Made by a program: the position numbers and the translations under genes
Origin: SFWF01 sp045539925
GTDB taxonomy: Bacteria; Bacillota; Clostridia; Oscillospirales; Acutalibacteraceae
Length of the DNA stretch: 64,000 nt
Assembly: GCA_045539925.1 (NCBI GenBank)
Contig: JAZQGH010000142.1
Coordinates: 62,001 to 126,000 of the forward strand
Direction: 5' to 3'
Shown here: piece by piece, positions 16,381 to 25,928 of the stretch
How positions within the stretch are numbered: position 1 is the stretch's first letter
Layout: each line of letters begins with the position of its first letter
The notes under the pieces: generated by a model
Told to the model about the DNA's origin: nothing
The model's database searches: none
Seen by the model: only the letters and a program-made list of their open reading frames with translations

Positions 16381-17550
16381 TCAATCATCTGTAAGATTTA
16401 TAGGCTGAAATTCGCATATATTCTCCAGACAGACCGCTGTAATTGTGATTTTATAAAATTTATCGGTTTCTACCGTATCGACACTATAACTCTGTACTTT
16501 ATTTATAGAATGACTTTTTAGCTCTTCTGAAAATTTATATATTGAGTAGTTTTCAGCTTCTTCTTTAGTTAACTGCTTTATAATTTTATCTCCGAGAATA
16601 AATTTTCTTTTAGATACGCCAACAGGTATTTCACAACCAAATAACCTTGCGTTTGTGTTTTCGTAATATGAATTGTAGACATTTTCTGGTTTGTTTAAAT
16701 ATAAGGGTACCTTAATTCCAAAAAACTCAAAAACTACTCTGTCAGTATTCTTGTAAACAGGGGTAATATATTCAAATTTTTTATCTATAGATGTTTCAAA
16801 TCTTCTTAATGTTTCGGCTATCACCACACCTTCAGACGAAACAAAGTGGGTGTTTACTCCATTATCGATAACACCTGAAACCAACAAATCTCCTCTGCTG
16901 ACCGTCTCCCCCACTGCTACAGTTTTATTACCTGTAACGACTTCAAGCTCTTTGATAACCCCATTTCTGGCTGCTATAATATTTTTCGGAGTTTTTTCAA
17001 ATATTTCTGAGTAATTTGCTTCAGAAACATTAACTGTTAGCTTTGAACCTTCAATATTAAGAGAAATCCATGCAATTTGCTTAAAGTCGAGGGCAATTTT
17101 TTGAGCACTGTTATAGGTATCTATACCTTTTGAATATGTACCAACGTCTATACCCTGTTTTTTACAAGCGCTGACTATTGATTCGGTGCTAATACTGTCA
17201 TTACCGACAACTTCCATACGCCATATAAACTGGGAAAGAAAGAGATTTACCATTAGCATCAGAACAAGTCCTGCACAAACACCAAACCTTGAAAAAAGCC
17301 TTTTTCTTAGTAGCGGTAAGCCGTATTTTCTATAAATTCTTATTTTAAATTTGTCGTCTCCTTGCCTTCGTATATGTCTTAGTTTTTTATAATCCTTCAT
17401 TTTAATTCGAAAGCGGATAGATTCACCGCGTTTATAAACATTCCATATTCTTATACCTGCTGCGTTACAGGAATTTATAACTCTTTCAGTCTTTTCACCC
17501 GAAACATTTACATCTATATATCCAAACAAATAACGAATAAAGCCTATCAT
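16381..17550 (-). CDS. yqfD: Sporulation protein YqfD
   Basis: A 389-residue membrane protein of the YqfD family: a soluble N-terminal part, a transmembrane helix near 90-110 and an extracytoplasmic part with WRMEVVGND and several beta-rich repeats. In B. subtilis yqfD is in the SigE regulon and its loss impairs sporulation. The start ATG at 17550 has GAGGC about 8 bases upstream; the in-frame TTG at 17565 overlaps that site. It follows yqfC directly. Confidence 0.88.
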   Translation of the reverse strand: MIGFIRYLFGYIDVNVSGEKTERVINSCNAAGIRIWNVYKRGESIRFRIKMKDYKKLRHIRRQGDDKFKIRIYRKYGLPLLRKRLFSRFGVCAGLVLMLMVNLFLSQFIWRMEVVGNDSISTESIVSACKKQGIDVGTYSKGIDTYNSAQKIALDFKQIAWISLNIEGSKLTVNVSEANYSEIFEKTPKNIIAARNGVIKELEVVTGNKTVAVGETVSRGDLLVSGVIDNGVNTHFVSSEGVVIAETLRRFETSIDKKFEYITPVYKNTDRVVFEFFGIKVPLYLNKPENVYNSYYENTNARLFGCEIPVGVSKRKFILGDKIIKQLTKEEAENYSIYKFSEELKSHSINKVQSYSVDTVETDKFYKITITAVCLENICEFQPINLTDD

Positions 17551-17561
17551 AACGGTTTGCC

Positions 17562-17837
17562 TCAAGTTAATTCAATTTTATGTATTACACCTGTAAGGAC
17601 GAAGGATTCGGCGCAAATATTGAGTAACTGCAAATCTTTTCCTTCAATACTGATATATTTGCGTTTTATCTTAATTTTAAGAAATTCAGTACTATACTCC
17701 ATAATGGTATATACTCCCTCTAAAGTCATTTTAACATTCCCAAAAAGTTCAATATGCGATTCTTGTTTGAGCGCAGAAAAGGGCACATCAAATTTTTCAA
17801 GTTCAACTCTATCCACTGCATCAGGTTTAGATGTCAC
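17562..17837 (-). CDS. yqfC: Sporulation protein YqfC
   Basis: A 91-residue YabP/YqfC family protein with the characteristic ESHIELFGNVKMTLEGVYTI and IKIKRKYISIEG segments. The family is found only in endospore-formers and is expressed in the mother cell. The GTG start has GAGGTG upstream. The stop codon overlaps the yqfD Shine-Dalgarno region, so the two are co-translated. The divergent ylbJ-like gene is 70 bases away across an AT-rich spacer that may hold SigE promoters for both, though I cannot place one firmly. Confidence 0.88.
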   Translation of the reverse strand: MTSKPDAVDRVELEKFDVPFSALKQESHIELFGNVKMTLEGVYTIMEYSTEFLKIKIKRKYISIEGKDLQLLNICAESFVLTGVIHKIELT

Positions 17838-17907
17838 ATTATCACCTCAATCATATATCAATATTTATGAAAATATAAATGGAATAATGATAATCTGAGG
17901 TGCTTAG

Positions 17908-18945
17908 ATGAAATATAAGGTAATATTCTACTTAACTATAATTTCCTGCGTCTGTGCGTGTTTAGTTGTTTTTCCGTCATCAAGCACAGAGGGCGTTAAA
18001 GCAGGACTGAGGCTGTGCTATGCAACCATCATCCCGTCACTATACCCCTTTACAGTTTGCTCACTTATGCTCTTTGAATACAAAAACATATTAACTTCAA
18101 ATCCAAAGGGAAATAAAATCCTTAAATCACTTACAGGTTTAAATTCTCAAATTTTATATCTCTTTTTAATATCCTGTATAGGCGGTTATCCTGTAGGTGC
18201 TATGTTAATTGAGGATGAATTTAAACAGAAACATATAAGCAAAAGAGACGGAGAAAGGCTCCTGTCATTCTGTGTGAACTCAGCACCTTCTTTTACCATA
18301 ATTGCTGTCGGCTCAATATATTTAAACAGCTTTACCTTAGGGGTTGTTCTGTATTTTTCGAGCGTGCTCGCAGCACTGATTATTGCATTTATAATGTCCC
18401 GTAATATAGTATACACAGGCAGCAGTCAGAACAAAAACATAGCTTCGCAACGCTTTAGTGATGCATTTGTTCAAAAAACCTATGATGCCATTAACTCAAT
18501 GATTGGTATATGTGCATTTATTGTGTTGTTTTCGGCCTTTATAGGACTACTTGAAAGCATAATTAAAAACACTAAAGTTTTTTGTACAATTTCATCCCTG
18601 CTCGAAGTATCAAACGGCATTTTTTACTCTGATAAAAACATATACACCATTGCTTTCTTATTAGGTTTTTCAGGTGTGTGTGTTCATTTTCAGGTGCTTT
18701 CAATGTGCAAAGAGCTTAGACCGAATTATGTAAAATTTTTAGCTGTAAGAATCTTACACGGCATATTAACAGCGGTGCTCACCTATATCGGTGTGAAATC
18801 CTTTAAAATCTCTGTGCCAACTATTTCACAAGACAATAATTTTACGATTCAAATATCCGAATATTCTATCTTCTTTTCTTTACTACTGATACTTACAGCA
18901 GTATGTTTTATCTTATCGGTGCAATTTTCGTTAAAAAGACAGTAG
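17908..18945 (+). CDS. YlbJ-like sporulation integral membrane protein
   Basis: A 345-residue protein with about eight hydrophobic segments and the nucleoside-recognition (Gate) type signature SCIGGYPVGA and FCVNSAPSFTIIAVGS. This is the pattern of YlbJ, a SigE-dependent membrane protein needed for spore cortex formation in Bacillus. GAGGTG precedes the ATG. It is divergent from the sporulation pair yqfC-yqfD, which fits a shared mother-cell regulon. Confidence 0.8.
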   Translation: MKYKVIFYLTIISCVCACLVVFPSSSTEGVKAGLRLCYATIIPSLYPFTVCSLMLFEYKNILTSNPKGNKILKSLTGLNSQILYLFLISCIGGYPVGAMLIEDEFKQKHISKRDGERLLSFCVNSAPSFTIIAVGSIYLNSFTLGVVLYFSSVLAALIIAFIMSRNIVYTGSSQNKNIASQRFSDAFVQKTYDAINSMIGICAFIVLFSAFIGLLESIIKNTKVFCTISSLLEVSNGIFYSDKNIYTIAFLLGFSGVCVHFQVLSMCKELRPNYVKFLAVRILHGILTAVLTYIGVKSFKISVPTISQDNNFTIQISEYSIFFSLLLILTAVCFILSVQFSLKRQ

Positions 18946-18986
18946 CATTTTGACAATATATCTGTTATAATGTAAAAGGTGATATG

Positions 18987-19202
18987 ATGAAAAAACTAAA
19001 ATTTAGTAATAAAAACGAAAAATACTGCTCTCATTGTGTGCACGGAAAGTATTTAGAATATTCCGATGAGGTCTTCTGCTGCAAAAAAGGCTTCGTAGAT
19101 AAGTTCAGTAAATGTATAAAGTATAAATATGATCCTCTCAAAAGACAGCCTTCAAAAACTGTTATTACTTCCGGATTTACAGCCGAAGATTTCAAGTTAT
19201 AA
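18987..19202 (+). CDS. Small four-to-six-Cys protein of unknown function
   Basis: A 71-residue protein with CSHCVHG, CCKKG, a later single Cys (SKCIKYKYDPLKR) and a polar tail. Cys spacing suggests a small zinc-binding fold. I do not recognise a named family. ATG 18987 has AAGGTG about 5 bases upstream; an adjacent ATG lies at 18984. It may be co-transcribed with the ylbJ-like gene 40 bases upstream, and a strong terminator follows. Confidence 0.7.
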   Translation: MKKLKFSNKNEKYCSHCVHGKYLEYSDEVFCCKKGFVDKFSKCIKYKYDPLKRQPSKTVITSGFTAEDFKL

Positions 19203-19203
19203 A

Positions 19204-19246
19204 AAAGACTGATGCAAATTGCAATTGCATCAGTCTTTCCTTTTTT
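19204..19246 (+). terminator. Terminator after the small Cys-rich gene
   Basis: A perfect 14-bp stem (AAAGACTGATGCAA / TTGCATCAGTCTTT) followed by CC and six T on the plus strand. Confidence 0.9.
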
Positions 19247-19293
19247 GAAACACAGACCCTCTCGGGTTCGAGTCCTTTGTGTCATACAAAAGC

Positions 19294-19325
19294 AAAATAA
19301 CCCGACCTTTCGGTCGAGTTATTTT
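19294..19325 (-). terminator. Terminator of tRNA-Arg
   Basis: AAAATAAC-C-CGACC / GGTCG-A-GTTATTTT with one C/A mismatch and loop TTTC, placed just after the CCA end of the tRNA. Confidence 0.75.
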
Positions 19326-19328
19326 ACT

Positions 19329-19405
<77 letters not shown>

Positions 19406-19413
19406 ATTCATAT

Positions 19414-19440
19414 AAAAAAGCCCATTATTATGGGCTTTTT
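19414..19440 (-). terminator. Terminator of tRNA-Gly
   Basis: AAAAAGCCCAT / ATGGGCTTTTT, loop TATT, between the two tRNA genes; symmetric. Confidence 0.8.
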
Positions 19441-19444
19441 ACCG

Positions 19445-19519
19445 TGGAGCGGGTGATGGGAATCGAACCCACGTCTCCAGCTTGGAAGGCTGGCATTCTA
19501 GCCGTTGAACAACACCCGC
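19445..19519 (-). tRNA. tRNA-Gly (anticodon TCC)
   Basis: Acceptor GCGGGTG/CACCCGC (read on the minus strand), anticodon loop CTTCCAA, T-arm GTGGGTTCGATTCCCAT, encoded CCA at 19447-19445. Confidence 0.95.
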
Positions 19520-19589
19520 GTGTATTACGGCAAGAGATATAATAACACATTTCTTGCCGTAAGTCAACACTTTTTAGAAAAAAGTTTAA

Positions 19590-21863
19590 TTATTTATGAG
19601 AAAAAAGCAATTCTCCGTCTTTAACACTAACAGATATTTCGCTTATGTTATCCTCACCATATTCTATGATAATATCAACCATTCTGTCCTCAATCTTTTT
19701 GCGAATTGTATTTCTCAGATCACGCGCACCTGATTTTCCGTTTTTACTGACATCAGTGATAAATCTACAAACATCATCGTCAAAGCTGAAGGATATATTC
19801 TTTTCTTCTATCGTCTTTTTGAGATCATTCAGCATAAGCCTTGCAATCTTGACCATGCTTTCAAAATCAAGCTTTGAAAAGGCGACAATTTCATCAACTC
19901 TGGCAATAAACTCAGGTCGTAGGAACTCTTCAAGTGCAGCCACAGCCTTCTCTTTAACTGTCTCGCTCTCTGTTTTTCCAAATCCCATAAGATTTTCTTT
20001 ATTATGACTACCCGCATTAGAAGTCATAACGATAATAGTGTTCTCGAAATTTACCGCTCTTCCCTGCGCATCAGATACTCTGCCGTCATCAAGAATCTGC
20101 AAGAGAATATTCAGCACATCGGGATGTGCTTTTTCTATCTCATCAAAAAGCACTACAGAGTACGGCCTTCTTCTGATTTTTTCTGTAAGCTGACCTGCAT
20201 CGTCATAACCCACATAACCAGGAGGAGCTCCGATAAGCTTGGAAACAGAATGCTTCTCCATAAACTCAGACATATCAAATCTGATAAGAGTTTCGGGAGT
20301 ATCAAAAAGTTGCTCAGAAAGTACTTTTACAAGTTCTGTCTTTCCAACACCGGTTGGTCCGACAAAAATAAATGATGCGGGCTTTCTGTGAGGTGTCGTC
20401 TGAACACGGGAACGTTTTACGGCTGCACAAACTAATTTTGCTGCATCATCCTGACCTATAATTCTTTCCTTAATCTTGTCTTCAAGAGTAGAAAGCTTGA
20501 CAAGATCATTTTCGGCAATTTTAGCTGCAGGAATACCTGTCCAAAGTTCTATAACCTTAGCAACGTCGGCTTCTGTAACCTGATTGTTAGACGCAGGCTC
20601 ATAAAGTCCCTCAGCAATATTCCTGTACCTTGTAAGTTCAGTTTTTGTTTTAGCAAGTTCTTCATAATCTGGCGTATCAACATCAGATTCAAGTTTTTCA
20701 AGTTTAATTTGCATTTCTGCTATACGCTTATTTACATTATAAAGCTCGTCCACGGCTTTATTCGCAAGACTTGCACAGGCACAGGCTTCATCTAAAAGGT
20801 CAATTGCCTTATCGGGCAAATATCTGTCGCAAACATAACGTTCGGAAAGCAGTACCATTTTTCTTATGAGAGCGTCACTGACAGTTACACCATGATAACC
20901 CTCATAATAACCCTTGACACCAAGTAATATTTTTATAGAATCCTCAACGGAATTTTCCTCGACTATTACAGGCTGAAAACGACGCTCAAGGGCACTATCC
21001 TTTTCGATGTGCTTACGGTATTCTTTGAGGGTTGTTGCTCCTATCACCTGAATCTCACCGCGAGAAAGAGCAGGTTTAAGTATATTTGCAGCATTCATAG
21101 ATCCCTCCGAAGTGTCACCAGCTCCGACAAGATTATGAACCTCATCAATGAAGAGAATAATATTTCCATCTTTTTTAATCTCCTCAATAAGGCCTTTAAC
21201 CCTGCTTTCAAACTGACCTCTAAACTGAGTACCCGCAACAAGTGCAGTAAGGTCAAGAAGCATTATCTGTTTATCAAGCAGACGAGCAGGTGCATTACCG
21301 CTTGCAATTTTAATAGCAAGTCCCTCTGCAATAGCCGTTTTACCTACACCTGGCTCGCCGATAAGACAAGGATTGTTTTTTGAACGCCTTGAGAGTATCT
21401 GAATAGTACGATAAAGTTCATCTTCTCTTCCTACTATTACATCAAACTTACCCTCTTTTGCTCTCTGGGTAAGATTTGTGCAGTACTGATCAATAAAACG
21501 CCTTTTCTTCTGTTTAGGTTCCTTGCCCTCTGCATTATCTGCGGAATTTTTTTCGTGAGTTTGTTCGTCACCGTCGTTATCCTTGGTAGAATCGGCAAAC
21601 AAATTGTTAAGAAAAGGAAAGGTGGCTGCTGTACTGAAATCAAACTCGTCGGGATTATCACCCATAATTTCCATAAACTGATTGCTGATCTGGTCTATGT
21701 CGTCATCACTGATATTCATATTTTTAAGCATATCATCAATAGGCTTGATGCCTACCTGCTTTGCACACATAAGGCATAATCCCTGAGGAGGTTTTCCCGT
21801 CACACTTTGGTCAGAAATAAAAACCACCGCAGGTCTCTTTTTACATTTATCACACAGCTTCAT
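19590..21863 (-). CDS. ClpE/ClpC-type Clp ATPase with N-terminal zinc finger
   Basis: A 757-residue AAA+ unfoldase. It begins with a CDKC / CLMC zinc finger (4-33), typical of ClpE and unlike the ClpC repeat domain. An acidic linker follows, then AAA-1 (GEPGVGKT 169-176) and AAA-2 (GPTGVGKT near 500). The LMGFG tripeptide-loop region before the last domain is where ClpP would dock. It presumably feeds damaged proteins to ClpP. The start overlaps the end of pgsA by 14 bases. No CtsR-type operator was recognised. Confidence 0.88.
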   Translation of the reverse strand: MKLCDKCKKRPAVVFISDQSVTGKPPQGLCLMCAKQVGIKPIDDMLKNMNISDDDIDQISNQFMEIMGDNPDEFDFSTAATFPFLNNLFADSTKDNDGDEQTHEKNSADNAEGKEPKQKKRRFIDQYCTNLTQRAKEGKFDVIVGREDELYRTIQILSRRSKNNPCLIGEPGVGKTAIAEGLAIKIASGNAPARLLDKQIMLLDLTALVAGTQFRGQFESRVKGLIEEIKKDGNIILFIDEVHNLVGAGDTSEGSMNAANILKPALSRGEIQVIGATTLKEYRKHIEKDSALERRFQPVIVEENSVEDSIKILLGVKGYYEGYHGVTVSDALIRKMVLLSERYVCDRYLPDKAIDLLDEACACASLANKAVDELYNVNKRIAEMQIKLEKLESDVDTPDYEELAKTKTELTRYRNIAEGLYEPASNNQVTEADVAKVIELWTGIPAAKIAENDLVKLSTLEDKIKERIIGQDDAAKLVCAAVKRSRVQTTPHRKPASFIFVGPTGVGKTELVKVLSEQLFDTPETLIRFDMSEFMEKHSVSKLIGAPPGYVGYDDAGQLTEKIRRRPYSVVLFDEIEKAHPDVLNILLQILDDGRVSDAQGRAVNFENTIIVMTSNAGSHNKENLMGFGKTESETVKEKAVAALEEFLRPEFIARVDEIVAFSKLDFESMVKIARLMLNDLKKTIEEKNISFSFDDDVCRFITDVSKNGKSGARDLRNTIRKKIEDRMVDIIIEYGEDNISEISVSVKDGELLFSHK

Positions 21864-22422
21864 TGTTTTTGGGGTCTCCTTTTACCTGCTTAGAAAAAAG
21901 TTTAAAGTATCCCATAAGGGAAATAAGCATACATACTATAGAAGCGGCTATCAGAATATATAACGGAAATTCTGAGACATTGCTTATATCTACGAGTATA
22001 GTATAAAACATAGTTAAGAAAATAACAACTGTAGAAAGTTTACCAAACCATTTTGAGGATATAGGTTTTGTTCCCTTTGAAAGCAAATGAACAGCAACAA
22101 AAAGTGTTAAAAGTTCTTTTACAAAAAGGACAATAAACATGGGGAAAATACTAGGATGCTTAATTGCCAGTGAAAGTATGATTACAACCTGTGTAAGCTT
22201 ATCCGCAATGGGGTCCAAAACCTTTCCGAAATCAGAAACCATATTAAATCGACGTGCAATGAGTCCGTCTATAACATCACTTGCACCGCTAATTACAACA
22301 ATCATTATTGACCAAAAATAATAATTGTTTTCAGTTTCACTGAAATATGTAACAACAAACAGCGGCACAAGAATCAGACGAAACAAAGATATAATGTTAG
22401 GAATAGTAAAAATATTTCTCAT
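21850..22422 (-). CDS. pgsA: CDP-diacylglycerol--glycerol-3-phosphate 3-phosphatidyltransferase
   Basis: A 190-residue membrane enzyme making phosphatidylglycerophosphate, the committed step to phosphatidylglycerol. The CDP-alcohol phosphotransferase motif is complete: SDVIDGLIARR then DFGKVLDPIADK (D-x2-D-G-x2-A-R-x8-G-x3-D-x3-D). About five hydrophobic segments are present. It is read with clpE, whose start it overlaps, and follows cvpA by 16 bases. Confidence 0.95.
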   Translation of the reverse strand: MRNIFTIPNIISLFRLILVPLFVVTYFSETENNYYFWSIMIVVISGASDVIDGLIARRFNMVSDFGKVLDPIADKLTQVVIILSLAIKHPSIFPMFIVLFVKELLTLFVAVHLLSKGTKPISSKWFGKLSTVVIFLTMFYTILVDISNVSEFPLYILIAASIVCMLISLMGYFKLFSKQVKGDPKNNEAV

Positions 22423-22438
22423 ACAAAGCGCCTCTCAA

Positions 22439-23107
22439 TCAGAAAGAAATGTTAAGTGCATCCAAAATAAATTCACACGCATAAGAATTGCTTACTGCTT
22501 CGGGTGAAAAAATGAAGAAATCGGATTTTGAAACAGAAGCAATAAAAGAAATAACTACGCACAGCAGAACTGAATAAAGTAATCCTTTTGCTCCGCCGAG
22601 AACTGCACCCAATGTTTTATTTGCCGTGCCAAAAATAACACCTTTAAAGAAAGAATTAATAAACTTCGCAAGAAAACCTACGACAATGAACAAAATTACT
22701 GTTATTATAACTATCGAAAGGCTTTTAACAAGGGTTGATGCAATTGGCTTTATTGCAGTTTCTGTGATTCTGACTGCGGTATTCTCAGCCGATTCATCTA
22801 CAGCCTTATCGATTTTTTTAAAATCAATTCCAGCCATCTCTGCGATTGATTTAATTGAACTTGGAATATTTTCTAAAACATCTTCGCCCTTTTCGGAAAC
22901 AACATCTGTTATAGCAGAAACAGCAGCTGGCTTAATTACGTTATCATATGTATAATCGGCAACAACACTTGATAGTCCAACTGCAATAACTATTGCTAAA
23001 ATATAGCCAACCAGCTCAACAAGTGTTCTGGCAAAGCCTTTTTTAGCAGCCATAAAAGCAGAAAGCAACACGATTCCTACGACAATAATGTCTAATACAA
23101 CACCCAT
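22439..23107 (-). CDS. CvpA family membrane protein
   Basis: A 222-residue protein with four hydrophobic segments of the CvpA type (DIIVVGIVLLSAFMAAKKGFARTL at the start would be the first, described here only by position 4-27). Between segments 2 and 3 is an extra charged stretch of about 60 residues (ISDVVSEKGEDVLENIPSS...). CvpA homologues are linked to envelope functions and colicin V export in E. coli; the exact role in Firmicutes is not settled. ATG 23107 follows GGAGGG by 6 bases. Confidence 0.8.
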   Translation of the reverse strand: MGVVLDIIVVGIVLLSAFMAAKKGFARTLVELVGYILAIVIAVGLSSVVADYTYDNVIKPAAVSAITDVVSEKGEDVLENIPSSIKSIAEMAGIDFKKIDKAVDESAENTAVRITETAIKPIASTLVKSLSIVIITVILFIVVGFLAKFINSFFKGVIFGTANKTLGAVLGGAKGLLYSVLLCVVISFIASVSKSDFFIFSPEAVSNSYACEFILDALNISF

Positions 23108-23109
23108 TA

Positions 23110-24360
23110 TCAACCCTCCGATTTAATTAAAGATATCTTTTCTATAACTGAATTTCTTACACATATCACACTATTCTCAGAATTGACTTCTAAGAACAGT
23201 GAATCGTATCCTGTATCAGCCTGAGCAAGGAGCTTGCCGTCTGTATTATATTTCTCTACCTCGCCAAGACTTAACAAGTAAATTTTACCCGAATTATATG
23301 AAAAATCTGTAACGCGCTTATGAACATTGAATGACGAATGAAGCTCTCCGTTACTTTTGTATATCTCTATAACACTGTCATCCTGATTGGCTGCTACTGT
23401 GCGCAGAACAACAGTTTTATTTCCAAACTCTTTAACTATACTAATGGAATACTCAGATTCGTGTGTGGTTGTAGTTCCCTTTTTGAAATTAACGAAATCA
23501 ATTTTATCACAAAAAACAACACTGAATGTGGATGACGAAACAGCTGAAAGCCTATATACAGTTTCGTCAGTATAATTTGTCTTCATTATAGGGTCGGCTG
23601 AATCAAACCTTAGCACATAAACTGATGAATTATATCTGCCATCCTTAACACTTAAAGTCGCTACTGCTAAGGTTTTACCGTCGTCAGACAACGCTAACGC
23701 ATTAACGGTCTCTGATGAACTGTACCATTCATAAAGCATATTATCCTTTTTATCAAATACGGAAACAACCGAATCGTAACCGTCGGCTTTAGTGGCAACA
23801 GCATATACTCCAGACTTAGAAATAGCTGTAGTAACTATTCCCTTTTCAAAATGACGCGAAAAAAGTTTTCCGCTTAAATTGTATACAGCAATATCGGTCT
23901 CACCCTGACCGTATAGTATAGAGCGGGTTTCTGAGCAAACTACGACAGGACTGGAGAAGGTATGACTCTCTGAGAAAACATTTTTACCGTTTAGGTTATA
24001 GCCGTTAACCGCACTGTCGGTAACAAGGAAAAAGCTTTTTCCATTGCTGATAGTAAAGGAGGGTTTGCCTCCGCTTATATCAATATCAAATCCGTCGCCG
24101 TTTCCTGAAAGACGATAAAGAGTTTTAGAATACTCAGCCAAGCCTATTGGATGGAACGAAATAAACACCGCATAAACAATAAGTAAAACAGCAACAAAAA
24201 CCGCCAAAACAATATAAGCTTCAAATCCTAAACGGTTACGGTTTTTGCGCTTTGCTCTCGTCTTACTGCTGTTAACAGCGTAATCTTCTGTTTCTCTTGA
24301 AAAAGAGTTGTTTCTTCTTTTTCTGGCTGAACTCATTTTTTTCTTTTTATAAATACTCAT
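23110..24360 (-). CDS. DUF5711-like membrane-anchored beta-propeller protein
   Basis: A 416-residue protein with a basic, disordered N-terminus (RKRRNNSF, RAKRKNRNR), one transmembrane helix (about 49-68) and a long extracytoplasmic region of repeated short beta strands of WD-like type (VSVFDKKDNMLYEW, IEIYKSNGELHSSF). This matches DUF5711, common in clostridia and unstudied. It sits between truA and cvpA with an overlap at the cvpA start. The propeller suggests a binding role outside the cell; this is inference. Confidence 0.7.
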   Translation of the reverse strand: MSIYKKKKMSSARKRRNNSFSRETEDYAVNSSKTRAKRKNRNRLGFEAYIVLAVFVAVLLIVYAVFISFHPIGLAEYSKTLYRLSGNGDGFDIDISGGKPSFTISNGKSFFLVTDSAVNGYNLNGKNVFSESHTFSSPVVVCSETRSILYGQGETDIAVYNLSGKLFSRHFEKGIVTTAISKSGVYAVATKADGYDSVVSVFDKKDNMLYEWYSSSETVNALALSDDGKTLAVATLSVKDGRYNSSVYVLRFDSADPIMKTNYTDETVYRLSAVSSSTFSVVFCDKIDFVNFKKGTTTTHESEYSISIVKEFGNKTVVLRTVAANQDDSVIEIYKSNGELHSSFNVHKRVTDFSYNSGKIYLLSLGEVEKYNTDGKLLAQADTGYDSLFLEVNSENSVICVRNSVIEKISLIKSEG

Positions 24361-24369
24361 AACAAACCT

Positions 24370-25104
24370 TTAATCATACAAAACTTTATTCAAGAATAAT
24401 CCTTGGGGAGGCGCGGTAGCACCTGCCGAGTCTCTCCTGCATGAAGCTAATATTTCGGATGCACTGTCAGCACCAATCTTTCCATCAGAAACATCTACCA
24501 GCGTACCGACAATGATTCTTACCATATTGTATAAAAATCCATCGGCAGAAACAGATATCAGAACATAATCTCCGTCTCTTTTTACACTGCAATCATATAC
24601 TGTACGAATGGTATCTTCAACCGTTCTGCCTGAGGAAGAAAAGCCGATAAAATCGTGTGTGCCGACAAGTTCCTTAGCAAACCTATCCATCTTTTGAGCA
24701 TCAAGTTTTCGTGCTACACGCCAACATCTGTCATTCTCAAAAGGATTTGGAATTTTCGAATTATATATACGATAAATATAATTTTTACCGCGAGAACTGT
24801 ACCGAGCGTGAAAGCCGTCAGCAACATATTTACATTCAAGTACAGCTACATCATCGGGCAAAGCAGAATTAAGAGCACTCACTATTCCCTGTTCGGGTAT
24901 AAATTTATCGGTATCATAGTGGCAGTAAAATTCGTTAGCGTGGACACCCGCATCTGTTCTGCTACACCCTGTCACACCTAGACGAATCTTATACACCGAT
25001 TCAAGAGCGTCCTGCAAAACCTCCTGAACCGTTAGTCCATTAGGTTGAACCTGCCATCCGTGATAATTAGTCCCAAGATAAGAAATTTTAAGCAATATTC
25101 TCAT
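24370..25104 (-). CDS. truA: tRNA pseudouridine(38-40) synthase TruA
   Basis: A 244-residue enzyme that isomerises uridines 38-40 of the tRNA anticodon arm. The catalytic Asp is in GCSRTDAGVHA, and the C-terminal FLYNMVRIIVGTL segment is conserved. It overlaps ecfT by 4 bases, following the common Firmicute order ecfA1-ecfA2-ecfT-truA. Confidence 0.96.
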   Translation of the reverse strand: MRILLKISYLGTNYHGWQVQPNGLTVQEVLQDALESVYKIRLGVTGCSRTDAGVHANEFYCHYDTDKFIPEQGIVSALNSALPDDVAVLECKYVADGFHARYSSRGKNYIYRIYNSKIPNPFENDRCWRVARKLDAQKMDRFAKELVGTHDFIGFSSSGRTVEDTIRTVYDCSVKRDGDYVLISVSADGFLYNMVRIIVGTLVDVSDGKIGADSASEILASCRRDSAGATAPPQGLFLNKVLYD

Positions 25105-25928
25105 ACTACACCGAACTTAATAAAAATATTGGATAAGATAATTACCGCAAGAAAAACAGTTACAACACCAAAAGATACAAGATCACACCAAGAAATATGC
25201 AACTGCTTCATTCTCGTTCTGCCCTTTCCTCCGTTATAGCAACGGCACTCCATTGCTTCGGCAAGTTCATACGCACGACGCACTGCAGAAATAAGAAGGG
25301 GTATCAGTATAGGCAGTAGCGCCTTAACCTTTTTGATTATTCCTCCGCTTTCAAGATCGGCTCCTCTGGCTTTTTGAGCATTCATTATTTTGTCGGTCTC
25401 CTCAATAAGCGTTGGTATAAACCTAAGAGCTATAGTCATCATCATTGACATCGTATGCACTGCTTCTCTAAGACCTATAACCGAAAGCGGTTTTAAAAGA
25501 CGTTCAATAGCGTCAGTAAGGTCATTAGGAGTTGTGGTGTAGGTAAGGGCAGAGCTAACAAGTATAAGGAGAAGAACTCGAACAGCCATAAACCCTGCAC
25601 GGAGAAGTCCTCCCGAATAAATCTGTAAAAAGAAGTCGTCAGGGAGCAGCGGTACGCCTGTTTTAGTATAAAAAACATTAAGAATAGCTGTAAAAATAAT
25701 AATAGGGATTATTACCTTAATGTTTTTAAAATAAAGCCTTATGGGTATACCCGAACTCATCATAATTAATAATGTGAGAAGAACCGCAAGTAGTAAGCTC
25801 ACAACATTTTTGGAAATGAAAATAAGAACAATAAGATATATAAGCAACAAAATTTTTGCTCTTGCATCTAATTTGTGCACAAATGAATCGGCAACAAAAT
25901 ACTGACCGAAGGTAATATCTCTAAGCAT
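25101..25928 (-). CDS. ecfT: ECF transporter transmembrane subunit EcfT
   Basis: A 275-residue membrane scaffold of group II energy-coupling-factor transporters. It starts with FGQYFVADSFVHKLDARAK and has about five hydrophobic segments. The two coupling helices carry Ala-Arg-Gly (QKARGAD) and a second AxA-type motif (RAYELAEAMECRCY), which dock on the ATPases. It serves several S components, probably including RibU at 53 kb. Confidence 0.94.
   Translation of the reverse strand: MLRDITFGQYFVADSFVHKLDARAKILLLIYLIVLIFISKNVVSLLLAVLLTLLIMMSSGIPIRLYFKNIKVIIPIIIFTAILNVFYTKTGVPLLPDDFFLQIYSGGLLRAGFMAVRVLLLILVSSALTYTTTPNDLTDAIERLLKPLSVIGLREAVHTMSMMMTIALRFIPTLIEETDKIMNAQKARGADLESGGIIKKVKALLPILIPLLISAVRRAYELAEAMECRCYNGGKGRTRMKQLHISWCDLVSFGVVTVFLAVIILSNIFIKFGVV

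Noticed and set aside
18950..18971. TTGACA followed by TATAAT before the small Cys-rich gene.
   Set aside because: The spacer is only 10 bases, too short for a SigA promoter; the gene may be read from the ylbJ-like promoter instead.
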